A DNA stretch of 64,000 nt from a virus, in IMG/VR virus record IMGVR_UViG_3300023179_000073, positions 1-64,000 of that record; one strand, 5' to 3'. Below, in pieces: positions 47,060-57,402 of this stretch. The translations under genes were made by a program, and so were the position numbers. Within the stretch, counting starts at the first letter, position 1; each line of letters opens with the position of its first letter. The notes beneath the pieces were generated by a model. The model was not told the origin of the DNA. It saw nothing but the letters and a program-made list of their open reading frames with translations, and did no database searches.

Positions 47060-48278
47060 TCTTGTCCTCGTAATCCTTGTAGCGATAGTATCCTCTATCA
47101 AAATCTACCTGAACTAAAAAGTCTCCCATAAAACCATTTCTGTTTTTTCTAAATACGCATTCAATAATATCACTATTGGTTGCACGACCAAGGGCCATTA
47201 CCCAGTCAGCATCATAAGCAATTTGTCTAGACCAAGCAGTTTGTCCTAAAGTTGGCGGGGTAGAAAGATCTTTAACATCATCTGGAGTAGCAGATGAAAT
47301 AGCAATAATAGGAACCTCTTCGCTAATAGACATTAGTTTAAGTTCTCGTGAAAGGTTTTTCATACGTACCGTTTCATTATCAGCCTTTTGGTTTGGTGAC
47401 ATTAATTGTAAATAATCAACAATAACAAAATCTGGTTTGTATTGATCAATTTTTCCACGTATAACTGAAGGAGTTAGATCTCCACCATTGTCATTAGATA
47501 TAATATGAAATTGTGGTTTACCTGCTAGTTTATCTGCATGCCATTTTTTAAGCATTTCAATCTCTACTTCACCGTTGCTAAGTTTACGATGAGACCACAA
47601 ACCTTCACCCATAATTGCAAATACACGATTACGGACCTCTGTTTCAGACATTTCAAGGCTTATGATAAGTGGGCTACGACCCTGTTTCCAAGCCTGTACA
47701 GCGAAATACAGAGCCAACCAAGACTTTCCAATGCCTGGATATGCAAGAAAGACTCCTAGTTGTCCTGGCATTATTCCAGAAGGTAGGTAGTTATCAAACC
47801 CTGGTAATCCTGTTTTAATTCCAATATGTCCAAGATCTTGCATTTTCTTTACGTTCTCAAAATAGGCAATTGCTGATTCAAGGTCTGTTACTTCAATATC
47901 TCTAATTGCAGCAGTATTCTTTTTTAGTTCTGATGTTTTTGTAATAAGATGTTCAAGGGCATTTGTTCCATTACCGCCTTGAACTTCAGATGCTGCGTTA
48001 CGTAAAATGTCTTTAAGGCTATCATTTAAATATTCGGTTTGTAATTCTTCAAGATGATGTTTAGTTGCACCAACACCTTCTACTGGAACAAAGTCTCTAA
48101 ACTTTTCTACAACTAATGATGCTGGTGGAACTGATTGATTATTTTCTGAATACAGCCTGATAAAATTCCAGACGTCATTATGAGTTCTTAAAAGGTTATC
48201 AACATTCGCTTGTAATAATACGTGTATTTGTTTATCATTTAATACTGCAGTTATTAACTTTGCTTCCGTATTATTCAC
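47052..48278 (-). CDS. dnaB: Replicative DNA helicase (DnaB-like)
   Basis: A 408-residue helicase of the DnaB/SF4 group. The N-terminal helical domain contains the primase-contact region; the P-loop is YPGIGKS (about 180-186), Walker B VIVDYLQLM (~278-286), and the arginine finger region near QAWKQGR. It would unwind the fork with the primase encoded just downstream. It overlaps that gene by eight bases and the hypothetical gene upstream by eight. Confidence 0.93.
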   Translation of the reverse strand: MNNTEAKLITAVLNDKQIHVLLQANVDNLLRTHNDVWNFIRLYSENNQSVPPASLVVEKFRDFVPVEGVGATKHHLEELQTEYLNDSLKDILRNAASEVQGGNGTNALEHLITKTSELKKNTAAIRDIEVTDLESAIAYFENVKKMQDLGHIGIKTGLPGFDNYLPSGIMPGQLGVFLAYPGIGKSWLALYFAVQAWKQGRSPLIISLEMSETEVRNRVFAIMGEGLWSHRKLSNGEVEIEMLKKWHADKLAGKPQFHIISNDNGGDLTPSVIRGKIDQYKPDFVIVDYLQLMSPNQKADNETVRMKNLSRELKLMSISEEVPIIAISSATPDDVKDLSTPPTLGQTAWSRQIAYDADWVMALGRATNSDIIECVFRKNRNGFMGDFLVQVDFDRGYYRYKDYEDKNG

Positions 48279-48579
48279 TAATCCACTTCCTTGCCAATTT
48301 TCTTCGTTCTTCTCGCTCTTTAATATCTTGCTCTACTTCTATTTTACCACTAAGAATTTTTTCTGCATTATAAGCAAAATAATTCCAAGTAGGATTTTCT
48401 GCTATTTTAAAGTAATAATCTAACAAATCATAGCATTGAGAAATACCGTAAGACTCAACAAGAGCATCAGAAGCCCATTGCTCAACGTTAAGATTTATGT
48501 TGCTTTTGGCTTCATATTTTTGTAGATGTAGTTTATTATACCTACTTAGCAAAGCCATACGGTCTTTGCGTTCTGCCAC
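48271..48579 (-). CDS. Hypothetical replication-module protein (102 aa)
   Basis: A 102-residue helical protein (WASDALVESYGISQCYDLLDYYFKI) with a basic C-terminus. It is immediately upstream of the DnaB-like gene; by position it could be a helicase loader or accessory, but no loader AAA+ motif is present. Confidence 0.5.
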   Translation of the reverse strand: MAERKDRMALLSRYNKLHLQKYEAKSNINLNVEQWASDALVESYGISQCYDLLDYYFKIAENPTWNYFAYNAEKILSGKIEVEQDIKEREERRKLARKWISE

Positions 48580-48788
48580 TATTCGCCTTTAAATTCTTTT
48601 GCTTCGTTACTTTTCTCAATTAGTTTGTTTTCAACAAACTTATACACACGCTCAAATGCTTGATCTATATTTTCTTCATCACGCTTGTAGTCAACAATAC
48701 CAAGGTCAAACCTTACTGATTGGAAATTGCCTAGATTATGTGTATATCCTAGTGTTACTGATACTTTTGTATTTTTATTTTCTTCCAT
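48579..48788 (-). CDS. Hypothetical protein (69 aa)
   Basis: A 69-residue protein with VSVTLGYTHNLGNFQSVRFDLG (in two stretches, residues 9-30), a beta-hairpin-like segment, then a helical acidic tail. Similar small proteins are recalled from actinophage replication regions. Function unknown. Shares a base with the next gene. Confidence 0.5.
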   Translation of the reverse strand: MEENKNTKVSVTLGYTHNLGNFQSVRFDLGIVDYKRDEENIDQAFERVYKFVENKLIEKSNEAKEFKGE

Positions 48789-48806
48789 ACCCCACCTTTT
48801 CTATTA

Positions 48807-49349
48807 TTAAATATTCTCTGCCCAAACAGGAATAAATCTGCCATCCTCTGTCTTCGTATATGTAAGTATACCGTCACCCATGCGCCTTGTCAATTCTTGG
48901 CTTGTAGGTGTCATATTATTTGTTATAAGTCCATCTTTTCTTGGTTGTCCTATATGTATAGTAGCCAGTATAGCACGAATCTCTTTAACCATGCTTTCTG
49001 AATAATATGATCTAATTCTAAAACCACGCTCTCCATTTAACTTAGCCCCAACTGGTGGCGGGATCATTCCAGTCTTAATTAACTTAGGCATATATTTTCT
49101 ATGACGATTAATTAATTTAGCAGTCTCTGCTACTGTATATGCACGTTCCCTGTTTTTTCTAAAATCAGCACGAAGACAAGTTTCAAGTCTATCTTTTGTA
49201 ATATTATAAACAGAGACAAGTCCTGTGGATCTTGAACTATGATGAAGTCTAACTAAATCACCATTAAGAAACCATATTTTTTGATTACCCTTAATTACAG
49301 TGGCGTTATTGTATATTTCGCCCTGAATAATTCCTTTGCTAGTAACCAT
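48807..49349 (-). CDS. MerR-like helix-turn-helix protein
   Basis: A 180-residue protein with AYTVAETAKLINRHRKYM (about 69-86), a winged-helix/MerR-type DNA-reading head typical of actinophage regulatory and excisionase-like proteins. N-terminal half is beta-rich, and the C-terminus is basic. Likely a transcription or replication regulator. Its start overlaps the zinc-ribbon gene by 55 bases. Confidence 0.7.
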   Translation of the reverse strand: MVTSKGIIQGEIYNNATVIKGNQKIWFLNGDLVRLHHSSRSTGLVSVYNITKDRLETCLRADFRKNRERAYTVAETAKLINRHRKYMPKLIKTGMIPPPVGAKLNGERGFRIRSYYSESMVKEIRAILATIHIGQPRKDGLITNNMTPTSQELTRRMGDGILTYTKTEDGRFIPVWAENI

Positions 49350-49486
49350 CTTCCCTGTTCACTTTCTGTCGGTGGATGAAAAAATGATCTTGATCCACAG
49401 ACCATACAATAAGTTTCCATATGTTGCAAACTACTATATTGTCTATCAATAAAGAGTCTGCCATTGCATTTTTTGCAATAAAGCAT
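49295..49486 (-). CDS. Small zinc-ribbon protein
   Basis: A 63-residue protein with CKKC (residues 4-7) and CMVCG (~27-31). The C-terminal half is helical. The 55-base overlap with the MerR-like gene is longer than usual; either start could be displaced, but no better start is seen. It lies at the boundary between replication and tail genes. Confidence 0.5.
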   Translation of the reverse strand: MLYCKKCNGRLFIDRQYSSLQHMETYCMVCGSRSFFHPPTESEQGRWLLAKELFRAKYTITPL

Positions 49487-49502
49487 TTTTTAATTTTTAT
49501 CC

Positions 49503-49943
49503 TTAGTTTGGAATTCCAACAATAATTAAATTTACTGCTAGAGATAAATTACCAGATGCTCCAAATCTTACAGCACCTTCAATTCTAGATGTAGTTACAG
49601 TATTTAAAACAACGCTAATATTTTGTCCCGCTGGCGTTTGTCCAATATTAACTGGTGTTGCTGTAACAATTGGAGGGTATTTAAAGTCGCTAAGATCATA
49701 TGTAAAAGTTTTTTCGTTTCCAGCAGTAACAGTTGCATCACTGTAAATAGGAACATATGCACCAATTATTCTGGTTTCTGATGTTTTTGTATTTTGTTTA
49801 CCTGCAGTTACAGTATCTATAGTTGTATAGTTATATGTTGCAGATGATACTTGTGTAGATAAATCATTTACAGCATCAACAAGTGAATATAAATATGTAA
49901 CATCAAGGGGTTGCCCTCTTTCTGGTAGCGGTACTTTAGCCAT
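49503..49943 (-). CDS. Tail-tip/structural protein (146 aa)
   Basis: A 146-residue protein with an N-terminal helix (YLYSLVDAVNDLSTQVSS), a beta-rich body (TFTYDLSDFKYPPIVTATPV), and AGGAGG plus a TATAAT upstream. It is the last gene of the tail module and probably virion-associated. Function not known. Confidence 0.55.
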   Translation of the reverse strand: MAKVPLPERGQPLDVTYLYSLVDAVNDLSTQVSSATYNYTTIDTVTAGKQNTKTSETRIIGAYVPIYSDATVTAGNEKTFTYDLSDFKYPPIVTATPVNIGQTPAGQNISVVLNTVTTSRIEGAVRFGASGNLSLAVNLIIVGIPN

Positions 49944-49960
49944 TATTTCCTCCTATTTGA

Positions 49961-50386
49961 TTATACCAAAACTTCAATGCCTGAATCATATATTTCAAGA
50001 CCTGCATTTAATACTTTACTTGATGATTCAACTTGAATAATAACACGAACATTTGTTACTCCAGTATTAATAAAAGAGTATGTGTGTATTGGAGATGTTC
50101 CATGATAGATTGGGGTAGTATTATCAAATCCAACAAAAATATCATATTTTGGTCTATTTAATTCATCATCCCATACAACAGTAGTAATTGTTTCCGTAAT
50201 TTGCAATGCTCCAGTAACTGATGCAATAGAATCATCTTCAACAATATTTATTGGAGACCATTGAGAAGTTCTGTTTTTATCATCAGAAACAATCCTATAT
50301 CTAAAGATATACCCAACACTATCAGAGTTTATTGCTGGTAATAATGCCTTTTTAATAATTACTTTTTTAATACCTGAATCAGCCAT
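49961..50386 (-). CDS. Minor tail protein, Fn3-like (141 aa)
   Basis: A 141-residue beta-rich protein with VGYIFRYRIVSDD and TTVVWDDELNRPKYDIFVG, which together look like a fibronectin-III-like sandwich. Placed in the tail module after the large tip protein genes. Probably virion-surface or baseplate. Confidence 0.55.
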   Translation of the reverse strand: MADSGIKKVIIKKALLPAINSDSVGYIFRYRIVSDDKNRTSQWSPINIVEDDSIASVTGALQITETITTVVWDDELNRPKYDIFVGFDNTTPIYHGTSPIHTYSFINTGVTNVRVIIQVESSSKVLNAGLEIYDSGIEVLV

Positions 50387-51555
50387 TATGATTGTATTCC
50401 GCCAGAAACGTCTACAGAAAATCTAAATTCAATATAATTATTTGTGTTAGGATTTTTAATGATTGGCGATGCATCTGCGTTCTGAATAACTGAATATCCT
50501 GTTAGTCCATATAATGGATTTACTGTTGCAATGTTTTCTAATCTTAATGAATCTAAAGCAACATAATAATCTGGCGATGGAACTAATGATGGGCCACTAT
50601 CTTCTTCAAGGACACATGCGTATATTTTAATGTTTGTTACTGCATCCCATGTAAAGTTTGCACTTCTATATAATTCTTGAAGTTGTTTAGTTACAACAAA
50701 ATATCTTTCAGTGGAAAAGTCATACGCTCCACCACTACTATCATCTAAAACTTCCGCTTCAAGTCTTGCAAATTCATTTCCATTTGTAGATGCAAACTCA
50801 ACAAGAACTCTTACTGTATGTGGAACTAAGGCTGAGTCTCCATCTTTATTTATTAAAGAAAATGCTAAACGCAATTCATCTGTAGGAGAGTTTTTGTTAA
50901 AATCAATTGCAGTTCCAGTTAAGCGTATATAGTTAGAATCTTCTTCAACTACAAAATGATCTAGTGTTGGACCGCTATCTTCGCTAATTGTAAGATGTGC
51001 TTCGTCACCTTGAATCATAATAATATTATTTAAAAATCTTGGCCTTTCATATCTTTCGGCTCTGTTTGTTTTAAAAAATATTGGATTATCAGATGCGGTT
51101 TGAAACACAGGATCTTCAATTGCAATAATATTATTATTTTCTGGTTGATCAAGTGCTGATAAAAATGTATCAATTTCTACTGCTGCGCCTATAGATTGAT
51201 ATTCCCAATTTTCTGTTTGTGTAAAAGCAAATACAGTTTTACTATCATATGCACCAGCAGCGGGATTAAAGCCTGCTGAATAAATTCCTACTTCTGTTAT
51301 TTCATATCTTTCTTCTGTAGGTAATTCTGCAGTTAATACAATTTTATCTATACCGCCTTCATTTACAAAACCTCTTGAAGAAATTGGTACACGAAACATT
51401 TCAAAATCTAAATTATTTTTTGTTGAGTAATCGCCTAATTCATCTCCTGTTGCCAACGGGGTAGCACCACAACCAACAGCCAAATATGAAGCATACGCTG
51501 GAGCCTGTCCAAGCAGGTATTTAGCAATAATATTTTTACCAGTATTAGTTATCAT
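50386..51555 (-). CDS. Minor tail/tail fibre protein (389 aa)
   Basis: A 389-residue protein. It begins with MITNTGKNIIAKYLLGQ and ASYLAVGCGATPL, a motif I know from siphovirus tail fibre-like proteins, and continues as acidic beta-rich repeats (EDSGPTLDHFVVEEDSNY; EDSGPSLVPSPDYY). It is a candidate receptor-binding or structural component. Overlaps the preceding gene by four bases. Confidence 0.6.
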   Translation of the reverse strand: MITNTGKNIIAKYLLGQAPAYASYLAVGCGATPLATGDELGDYSTKNNLDFEMFRVPISSRGFVNEGGIDKIVLTAELPTEERYEITEVGIYSAGFNPAAGAYDSKTVFAFTQTENWEYQSIGAAVEIDTFLSALDQPENNNIIAIEDPVFQTASDNPIFFKTNRAERYERPRFLNNIIMIQGDEAHLTISEDSGPTLDHFVVEEDSNYIRLTGTAIDFNKNSPTDELRLAFSLINKDGDSALVPHTVRVLVEFASTNGNEFARLEAEVLDDSSGGAYDFSTERYFVVTKQLQELYRSANFTWDAVTNIKIYACVLEEDSGPSLVPSPDYYVALDSLRLENIATVNPLYGLTGYSVIQNADASPIIKNPNTNNYIEFRFSVDVSGGIQS

Positions 51556-52403
51556 GATGCATATTCTCCAAGGTCTGCCTCATATATTGTACCACTTGTA
51601 GTTATTTGTGTTTCTACTTGTTCATCATTGTTTAAATTAATAAACTCAATAACCAAGTCTCCTAATTCATTTAAATAAACATTACTACCGTTTGCCCCAT
51701 TGCCCTCTTCTGGAATTTTATTTTCTAATTTTATAGCAAATCCAGCAAAAAATTTATCAGAAGTTTTTTGTAGTCCAAGAATATTGTTTGGGTTGTACTG
51801 TTGTTGTATTGCAGATAAATTTTTAATTGGCTGATATGATATTTTTTGTCCATTAACAATGTCAGATCTTGTTATACTTAACAATTCTTGACCACCAATA
51901 TCTTCAAATATTAAATCAGCCATTACCTCTATTGGCACTGCTTCTTCGTCAAACAAAACGGTATCTATTGGTGCTGTTTTAACTGGAGCAGTTTCTACAG
52001 AAAACATTCTCATTGCTGGTGTTATTTCTGGTACTGCTGGGGTTGCAGTAATATTTGCAGATTCAGGTGCTGGAGCCTTTATTACTCCAGAATCTAGTGA
52101 TCTTCCAAAATACTCTGCTTCTTTTTTATTTAAAATTGCAAGCATTGCCATAGAATCTATATGACCATTTGAAAGTGTTACTGATGCTCTTTCATTTGCT
52201 GTTAACTGTTGATATGCAGGTACATCATTAAAATATCCTTGAGCATTTACTCCACCTCTACGCTCAACTTCTGCTGCTCCAACAATTCCTATTGCTTCTG
52301 CTGTTTTAGCAGCATCAATTGCATTACTAACTACATTGCCTGCTTCATTTGCTAAGTTCCTACCCATTTCTTTTGCCCAGTTTTGGCTATCTGCATAACC
52401 CAT
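51552..52403 (-). CDS. Minor tail protein (283 aa)
   Basis: A 283-residue protein with an N-terminal helical part (WAKEMGRNLANEAGNVVS), an alanine-rich middle (AIDAAKTAEAIGIVGAAEV), a proline-rich linker and a C-terminal beta region. Coupled with neighbours by short overlaps. By place a tail-tip or tail-spike adaptor. Confidence 0.55.
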   Translation of the reverse strand: MGYADSQNWAKEMGRNLANEAGNVVSNAIDAAKTAEAIGIVGAAEVERRGGVNAQGYFNDVPAYQQLTANERASVTLSNGHIDSMAMLAILNKKEAEYFGRSLDSGVIKAPAPESANITATPAVPEITPAMRMFSVETAPVKTAPIDTVLFDEEAVPIEVMADLIFEDIGGQELLSITRSDIVNGQKISYQPIKNLSAIQQQYNPNNILGLQKTSDKFFAGFAIKLENKIPEEGNGANGSNVYLNELGDLVIEFINLNNDEQVETQITTSGTIYEADLGEYAS

Positions 52404-52404
52404 T

Positions 52405-55400
52405 TTATACCTCCGCCAAATAAACTGTCATGTCTGGACCATTTATTTTTCTTGTATAATCAATATTATATACTACAAACTTAGAATCTGTAGATGTTAC
52501 TAAATCTATGTTATTGGAATCTTTATAATTAATATTTACCATATCGCCTAACTGAATTGTTGGAGTTGCAAATATTTTAATACCAATAGATTTTTTAGGT
52601 TCCATTAATTTATCAATTAACCAACCCATTAAACTTTCTGCATCGTCTTGTGTTTGAATATATGGACTTTCTAAAGTAAATTCATTATTTCCATAAATCA
52701 TTCTACTTAATTTAATATTATCAAACTTTTGTTTTTGTACTAATGTAGATGTAATTAATGAAGATCCAGTTAGTTCAGGATTAGCAAAATTGCTTTTCTT
52801 TTTAAAATAATTATCAACAGTAAGTTCATGTGTTGTGTCTTGTGTAAATGTTATACCTTGAATTTTTAAATAGTTTCCCGTAGTTTCGTCAAGGTTTAAT
52901 GCTGTATCTGTAGAGTTAAATATTAAAAATTCTGCCCCATAGGAGTCTGCATAAAATCCAGATGTGGTATATGTTTTAATTCTATTAAAAGTTGGAGATA
53001 ATTGAGCATAAAGAGCGGGGTATGCACGATCATATTTTATATCAAAATAAGCACACTCTCTCATAATAGAGCCAAACTCTTCAAAATACATATTGTATTT
53101 AGGTGGTTGTTGAGAACTTATGCCAGATAGGTAAGTTGATTGAACTACTCCGCTCATTGCATATTTTCTAAATGATTCATTAATGTTTATTACATTATCT
53201 CCAAAAAGATTTGTCTTGGTATTAAAGGTTCCAGACTCTTCTGTTTGTCCAAAAGTTTTAGGAATTATTTCAGACAATGTTGACACTGTATTTTGTGAAT
53301 AATTTGCAGACAGGGCATAAATGTTTTCAAACATACATCTAGAAGATCCACGAACAAATGGAGCCATGTTGTTGTAGGTTGGAAGTGGATCTGGGTCGTC
53401 AACTATTTTAATTAACTTATTATTAATATATAAATAAAATCTTCTTATCTTTCCAATATCTTCATACTCTACTGCTAAATCATATACTGTTGGATTTTCT
53501 TCTGCAGTAGTTCTATACTGTCCAGTAAATCTTCCGTCATCAACAATAATTTTTGATAACCCGCCCCAAAGTTTTATTGGAATTGCTTCATTGTTAGATG
53601 CATTTTTTTTAATTTTATAAAACACAATATTGTTAATAGATATATTAGATTCGCCTTGATTGTTTAAATTTAAATAAGAATTTATATTTTCTTCTGTTAA
53701 TGCAACAATTTCAAAATAATATCCATTGTTTGTTTCTGGATTAAGAAGAACTGCTAAACCTCCAGATCCACCACCAATGGATACTGGTTTGTCTGGTTGT
53801 GCTCCAGAAACCTGATAGTATGTTGTACTTCCAGTTGGTGTCTGAGTACGGTTTTCATTGTTTTCAATTTTACCAATAATTCTTATTCTTGTTCCAAAAT
53901 GCCTATATGCATTGTCTAATTCTTTGTATACATAAGAAACTAGTTTTATTGCTGTTTCTGTTGTTGTAAATGATGGACCACTCATTACTAAAGCAGAAGA
54001 CTGAATTGTTCCAGACTGAGTTGATAGTGTGCTGTTGGTTGGAGTTTCTGTTAAATGACTTGATGACATAAAATTCTTTATTGTTCCACCTCTAGATGTT
54101 TGCTGTGCTTTGTCATTATTTTCTCCAGCAACGCCCAAAGTTGTTTCTGGTAATGAAATATCTTCTAGTAAGGCTGTTGTAAATAAATATTGATCTTCCA
54201 TTTCACAACCTCTTACATAGTCATTATTTGACCAATAAGGATTAATGACTGCAGTATGCTCTGTAATTGTTGTTCCAAATTGTCCACGACCGTGTTCAGA
54301 TACCGCTCCATTTTCTAAAAGAGTTGTACCATCAACTGTTTCAAGTTTTGGAACTGAATATATTCTTATTAAGCCTGTTGGGTATATTTTTCCATTAAAA
54401 GGAAGAGATTTAAAATAATTTTGATATTCTTGATTGCTTGTAATCCAAACATTTCCTACACCAGTAACGTTAAACTGTGCTGCATCATATTTAATAATTT
54501 CACCGTTAGAATAAAAATATCCTTGATATCTTGTAAGCCAATAAACATTTTCTCCTAAGTCTAAAACATTATTTACAACTACACGATTTACAACAGTTGG
54601 AGCCACGGCAGGTAAGTCTGAATTAAGTGGCATTGCGCCTAAAACATATTTACCTTGTTTTGATGCAACCTCATTTATTGTTTTAGTTGAATCAGTTCCT
54701 GAAACTTCCCACAATAAGGCAGGTTTATAAATCCAAGTTTTTTCTTTATCTATCATACTTGATTGACGAATAGATCCATAAGATCTTTGTATATATCTAG
54801 ACGTATAGTTTATTTTTCCATTATTATAAACTTTTTTATCTTCTGATGCTATAGAAATAATATTAGGAACTGTACCAGATGTTTGATTTTCAATAATTCC
54901 ATCTTGTGTTTGATTGTTGGATCCAGATAAAGTCATATTTATTGTTCTTGATGTTGATAGCATATAGTTTTTGCTCATTACAATAAAATTATTATATTCA
55001 TCAAAAAACATTGCACTTTGTGTTGCTACTGCTAATTGATTTAAAACTTCTGCAACAGTTTGGTCTGGAGCAATAAAGAAAAACGGAATAATTGGTTCTG
55101 ATTCATCGGTTTCTCTATAAAATGCATAATTGCTAAAACCAATATAATCAAGCAATAAACTAATTGCGTAACTAAGTGATACCTCTGTTACCAGCATTCT
55201 TGGTGCTGGATTTGATTCTAAGAAAAAATAAAAATCTCTTAATTGAAGTTGCAATGATCCAGCAGTAACATCTGCTTGTGGAAAACCATCTGAGTATAAA
55301 GTTTTAATAGGAACCCAATAGTCAAACCTTTCTACATTCAGTATTTTTTCATAGAAATTAAATTTAATGTTTTTGCGAATGTAGTCTTTTACGATGCTTG

Positions 55401-56766
55401 AAGAGTTATTATCATTAAAGGCTTGATCATCATCAAACAAAGATAGCGAGCCAGTTGATGCAAGCAATTGACCTACTGGCAAGGCAGAACTGCCAAGGTC
55501 TGAAAGAATCTTTTTAACATTGTATTCAACAACCTTGTCTGATATATCTACCACTAGCCTTGGAGACATTTCAATTAAATCAAAGGTAGAATCAAACTTA
55601 TTCATTCTTTCTACCGCCACTCTTATGCCACGGATATTTTGAAACTCTCTGTATACCGTGCTGCCATTAGTTCCTTCTTTAAAATATGCGGGATTAGTTA
55701 AATCTTTTACAAAAGTTGTTTTATTATTTATTTCTTCATTGCCAAGTATCCAGCCATATGAAGGGGTAAAGGTTTCATATTCATTTGTTGTCCCATTCCA
55801 AATACTAAATTCTCCAACTTCTTCATCATTTTCAACAACTAAATAAGAATAGCCATTTATTGATTCTTCTGGTAGTAAAGTTGTTGAAGAAAGTGTTTCT
55901 ACAAAAATAAAACTGTCTTTAAATTTATCTGGTATATTTGTTATTCCATATTGTAATTCAACATATCCATCATGCTTAACGATTTGTGTTCCATCTTCAC
56001 GTAAATCATTTTCATTAAATACATAGGCATCTGTCCAGTTATTTCCATCTAAATATTGAATTCTCCATCTTGTTGGAGTTGTTCTATTGCTATTTCCAAA
56101 AAATGGATCTGCAAATGTGGTTGTAAGGTTTGTAAAAGTACCAAGATCAATGTCTCCCACGTTTGTTTGCATTTTAACTACAATCCTATTTGCTGGTACA
56201 TTTTGTTTATAAACCACAAAAGGAACTGCATCGTCTATATAGTAATTTCCATTAACAGTTATATTTGCAATACCTCTTTCAGTACCATTTTCTGTTCTAT
56301 AAGATGTAAAATATTTAAATTGATCATATCTTGAAGCCATGTAATATCTTGGTCTTCTTGCAAGTTCTCTACCAGAGTTGGATAAAAACTTACCTTTAAA
56401 TGCTGTTGCTTTGTTAATTCCTGATCTTGGTCTAAATGGTTTGACGCAATCCTCAAGAGAATATAATAATTTTAGTTTTTCTTTAGTAGATGTAAAGGTT
56501 TGTGGCGTTCCATCATTTTCAAACCCTCCATCAATAACAACATCTGCATCCGTTGCTCCTGTATAAAATAGACCAGTATCTGCTGGGTCAAATGTATTTA
56601 ATAATGTTAAGAATTGAGAGTTTTGTTCTTGTGATCTGTATCTATAGTTGCCAAGTTTAAATATATTATCTGGCATATTCATATTCCACTCAGCAAGAAC
56701 TAGTGACTGAGTTTGTATTGTTCCAGATGTTTCAAAGTGGTTTTTTAATTCGGTACTTTCAAACAT
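52405..56766 (-). CDS. Large minor tail/tip protein (1453 aa)
   Basis: A 1453-residue protein, the largest tail-tip component. It has many aromatic beta segments, a C-terminal sequence ending NGPDMTVYLAEV, and a middle region (about 1050-1150) resembling a concanavalin/LamG-like fold (YDLAVEYEDIGKIRRFYLYINN). Such proteins form the distal tail hub and carry host recognition functions. No protease or peptidoglycan hydrolase motif was recognised. Located directly after the distal-tail gene. Confidence 0.7.
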   Translation of the reverse strand: MFESTELKNHFETSGTIQTQSLVLAEWNMNMPDNIFKLGNYRYRSQEQNSQFLTLLNTFDPADTGLFYTGATDADVVIDGGFENDGTPQTFTSTKEKLKLLYSLEDCVKPFRPRSGINKATAFKGKFLSNSGRELARRPRYYMASRYDQFKYFTSYRTENGTERGIANITVNGNYYIDDAVPFVVYKQNVPANRIVVKMQTNVGDIDLGTFTNLTTTFADPFFGNSNRTTPTRWRIQYLDGNNWTDAYVFNENDLREDGTQIVKHDGYVELQYGITNIPDKFKDSFIFVETLSSTTLLPEESINGYSYLVVENDEEVGEFSIWNGTTNEYETFTPSYGWILGNEEINNKTTFVKDLTNPAYFKEGTNGSTVYREFQNIRGIRVAVERMNKFDSTFDLIEMSPRLVVDISDKVVEYNVKKILSDLGSSALPVGQLLASTGSLSLFDDDQAFNDNNSSSIVKDYIRKNIKFNFYEKILNVERFDYWVPIKTLYSDGFPQADVTAGSLQLQLRDFYFFLESNPAPRMLVTEVSLSYAISLLLDYIGFSNYAFYRETDESEPIIPFFFIAPDQTVAEVLNQLAVATQSAMFFDEYNNFIVMSKNYMLSTSRTINMTLSGSNNQTQDGIIENQTSGTVPNIISIASEDKKVYNNGKINYTSRYIQRSYGSIRQSSMIDKEKTWIYKPALLWEVSGTDSTKTINEVASKQGKYVLGAMPLNSDLPAVAPTVVNRVVVNNVLDLGENVYWLTRYQGYFYSNGEIIKYDAAQFNVTGVGNVWITSNQEYQNYFKSLPFNGKIYPTGLIRIYSVPKLETVDGTTLLENGAVSEHGRGQFGTTITEHTAVINPYWSNNDYVRGCEMEDQYLFTTALLEDISLPETTLGVAGENNDKAQQTSRGGTIKNFMSSSHLTETPTNSTLSTQSGTIQSSALVMSGPSFTTTETAIKLVSYVYKELDNAYRHFGTRIRIIGKIENNENRTQTPTGSTTYYQVSGAQPDKPVSIGGGSGGLAVLLNPETNNGYYFEIVALTEENINSYLNLNNQGESNISINNIVFYKIKKNASNNEAIPIKLWGGLSKIIVDDGRFTGQYRTTAEENPTVYDLAVEYEDIGKIRRFYLYINNKLIKIVDDPDPLPTYNNMAPFVRGSSRCMFENIYALSANYSQNTVSTLSEIIPKTFGQTEESGTFNTKTNLFGDNVININESFRKYAMSGVVQSTYLSGISSQQPPKYNMYFEEFGSIMRECAYFDIKYDRAYPALYAQLSPTFNRIKTYTTSGFYADSYGAEFLIFNSTDTALNLDETTGNYLKIQGITFTQDTTHELTVDNYFKKKSNFANPELTGSSLITSTLVQKQKFDNIKLSRMIYGNNEFTLESPYIQTQDDAESLMGWLIDKLMEPKKSIGIKIFATPTIQLGDMVNINYKDSNNIDLVTSTDSKFVVYNIDYTRKINGPDMTVYLAEV

Positions 56767-57402
56767 TTAGACTTCTTCCAGTGTTACCGATATATTCCAA
56801 AGGTCATGATTTGTTCCACCACGTTTTACGACGGAATAACTAAAGTCTGCAAAATATACTTGAATAATTTGATTATATCTATTTAAAGCATTATACTGAT
56901 AATTCTGTCCTTCAAAATTTGTATATTTATCATAAGCCAAATACATCCAGAAGGGGCCTTGATGGTTTTCATACCAGTCAAGTAGTTCTACGCCACCTGC
57001 ACCACCATCTGCCGTATATTCATCTGTTGTTCTTATATCTGGTGATAGTCCTGTTGTTTCATTATATTCCGCCAAACCTGCGTACCCTCTTGATGGAAGC
57101 ATGTTCCAGGATACTGACATGCTTAACTTATCTGCAATGTGATATGAGCGCATACGACCATTAATAGTTCTTTGACGTTGCTCAATTCGCTGGGTATTGA
57201 ATTGCATATCCCCTCTATTATGATCAGATAAAATAATAAATTGATCTAATAGGTCTGGATCTGTTTCTGCTGTATCTGCTCCAACCTCAATGCCAGTAGG
57301 CACGTAGAAACCATTGCTAAGCGTTCCAGCATTGTTTGCCCACAAAATTCCTTGTGGCCTACTAAATCTACGTCGTCCAGTTAAATATGCGCTGGTAGCC
57401 AT
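56767..57402 (-). CDS. Distal-tail-like protein (211 aa)
   Basis: A 211-residue beta-rich protein (WMYLAYDKYTNFEGQNYQYNAL; DLWNISVTLEEV). It is directly downstream of the tape measure, the position of the distal tail or first tip protein in siphoviruses. Stops and starts abut both neighbours. Confidence 0.65.
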   Translation of the reverse strand: MATSAYLTGRRRFSRPQGILWANNAGTLSNGFYVPTGIEVGADTAETDPDLLDQFIILSDHNRGDMQFNTQRIEQRQRTINGRMRSYHIADKLSMSVSWNMLPSRGYAGLAEYNETTGLSPDIRTTDEYTADGGAGGVELLDWYENHQGPFWMYLAYDKYTNFEGQNYQYNALNRYNQIIQVYFADFSYSVVKRGGTNHDLWNISVTLEEV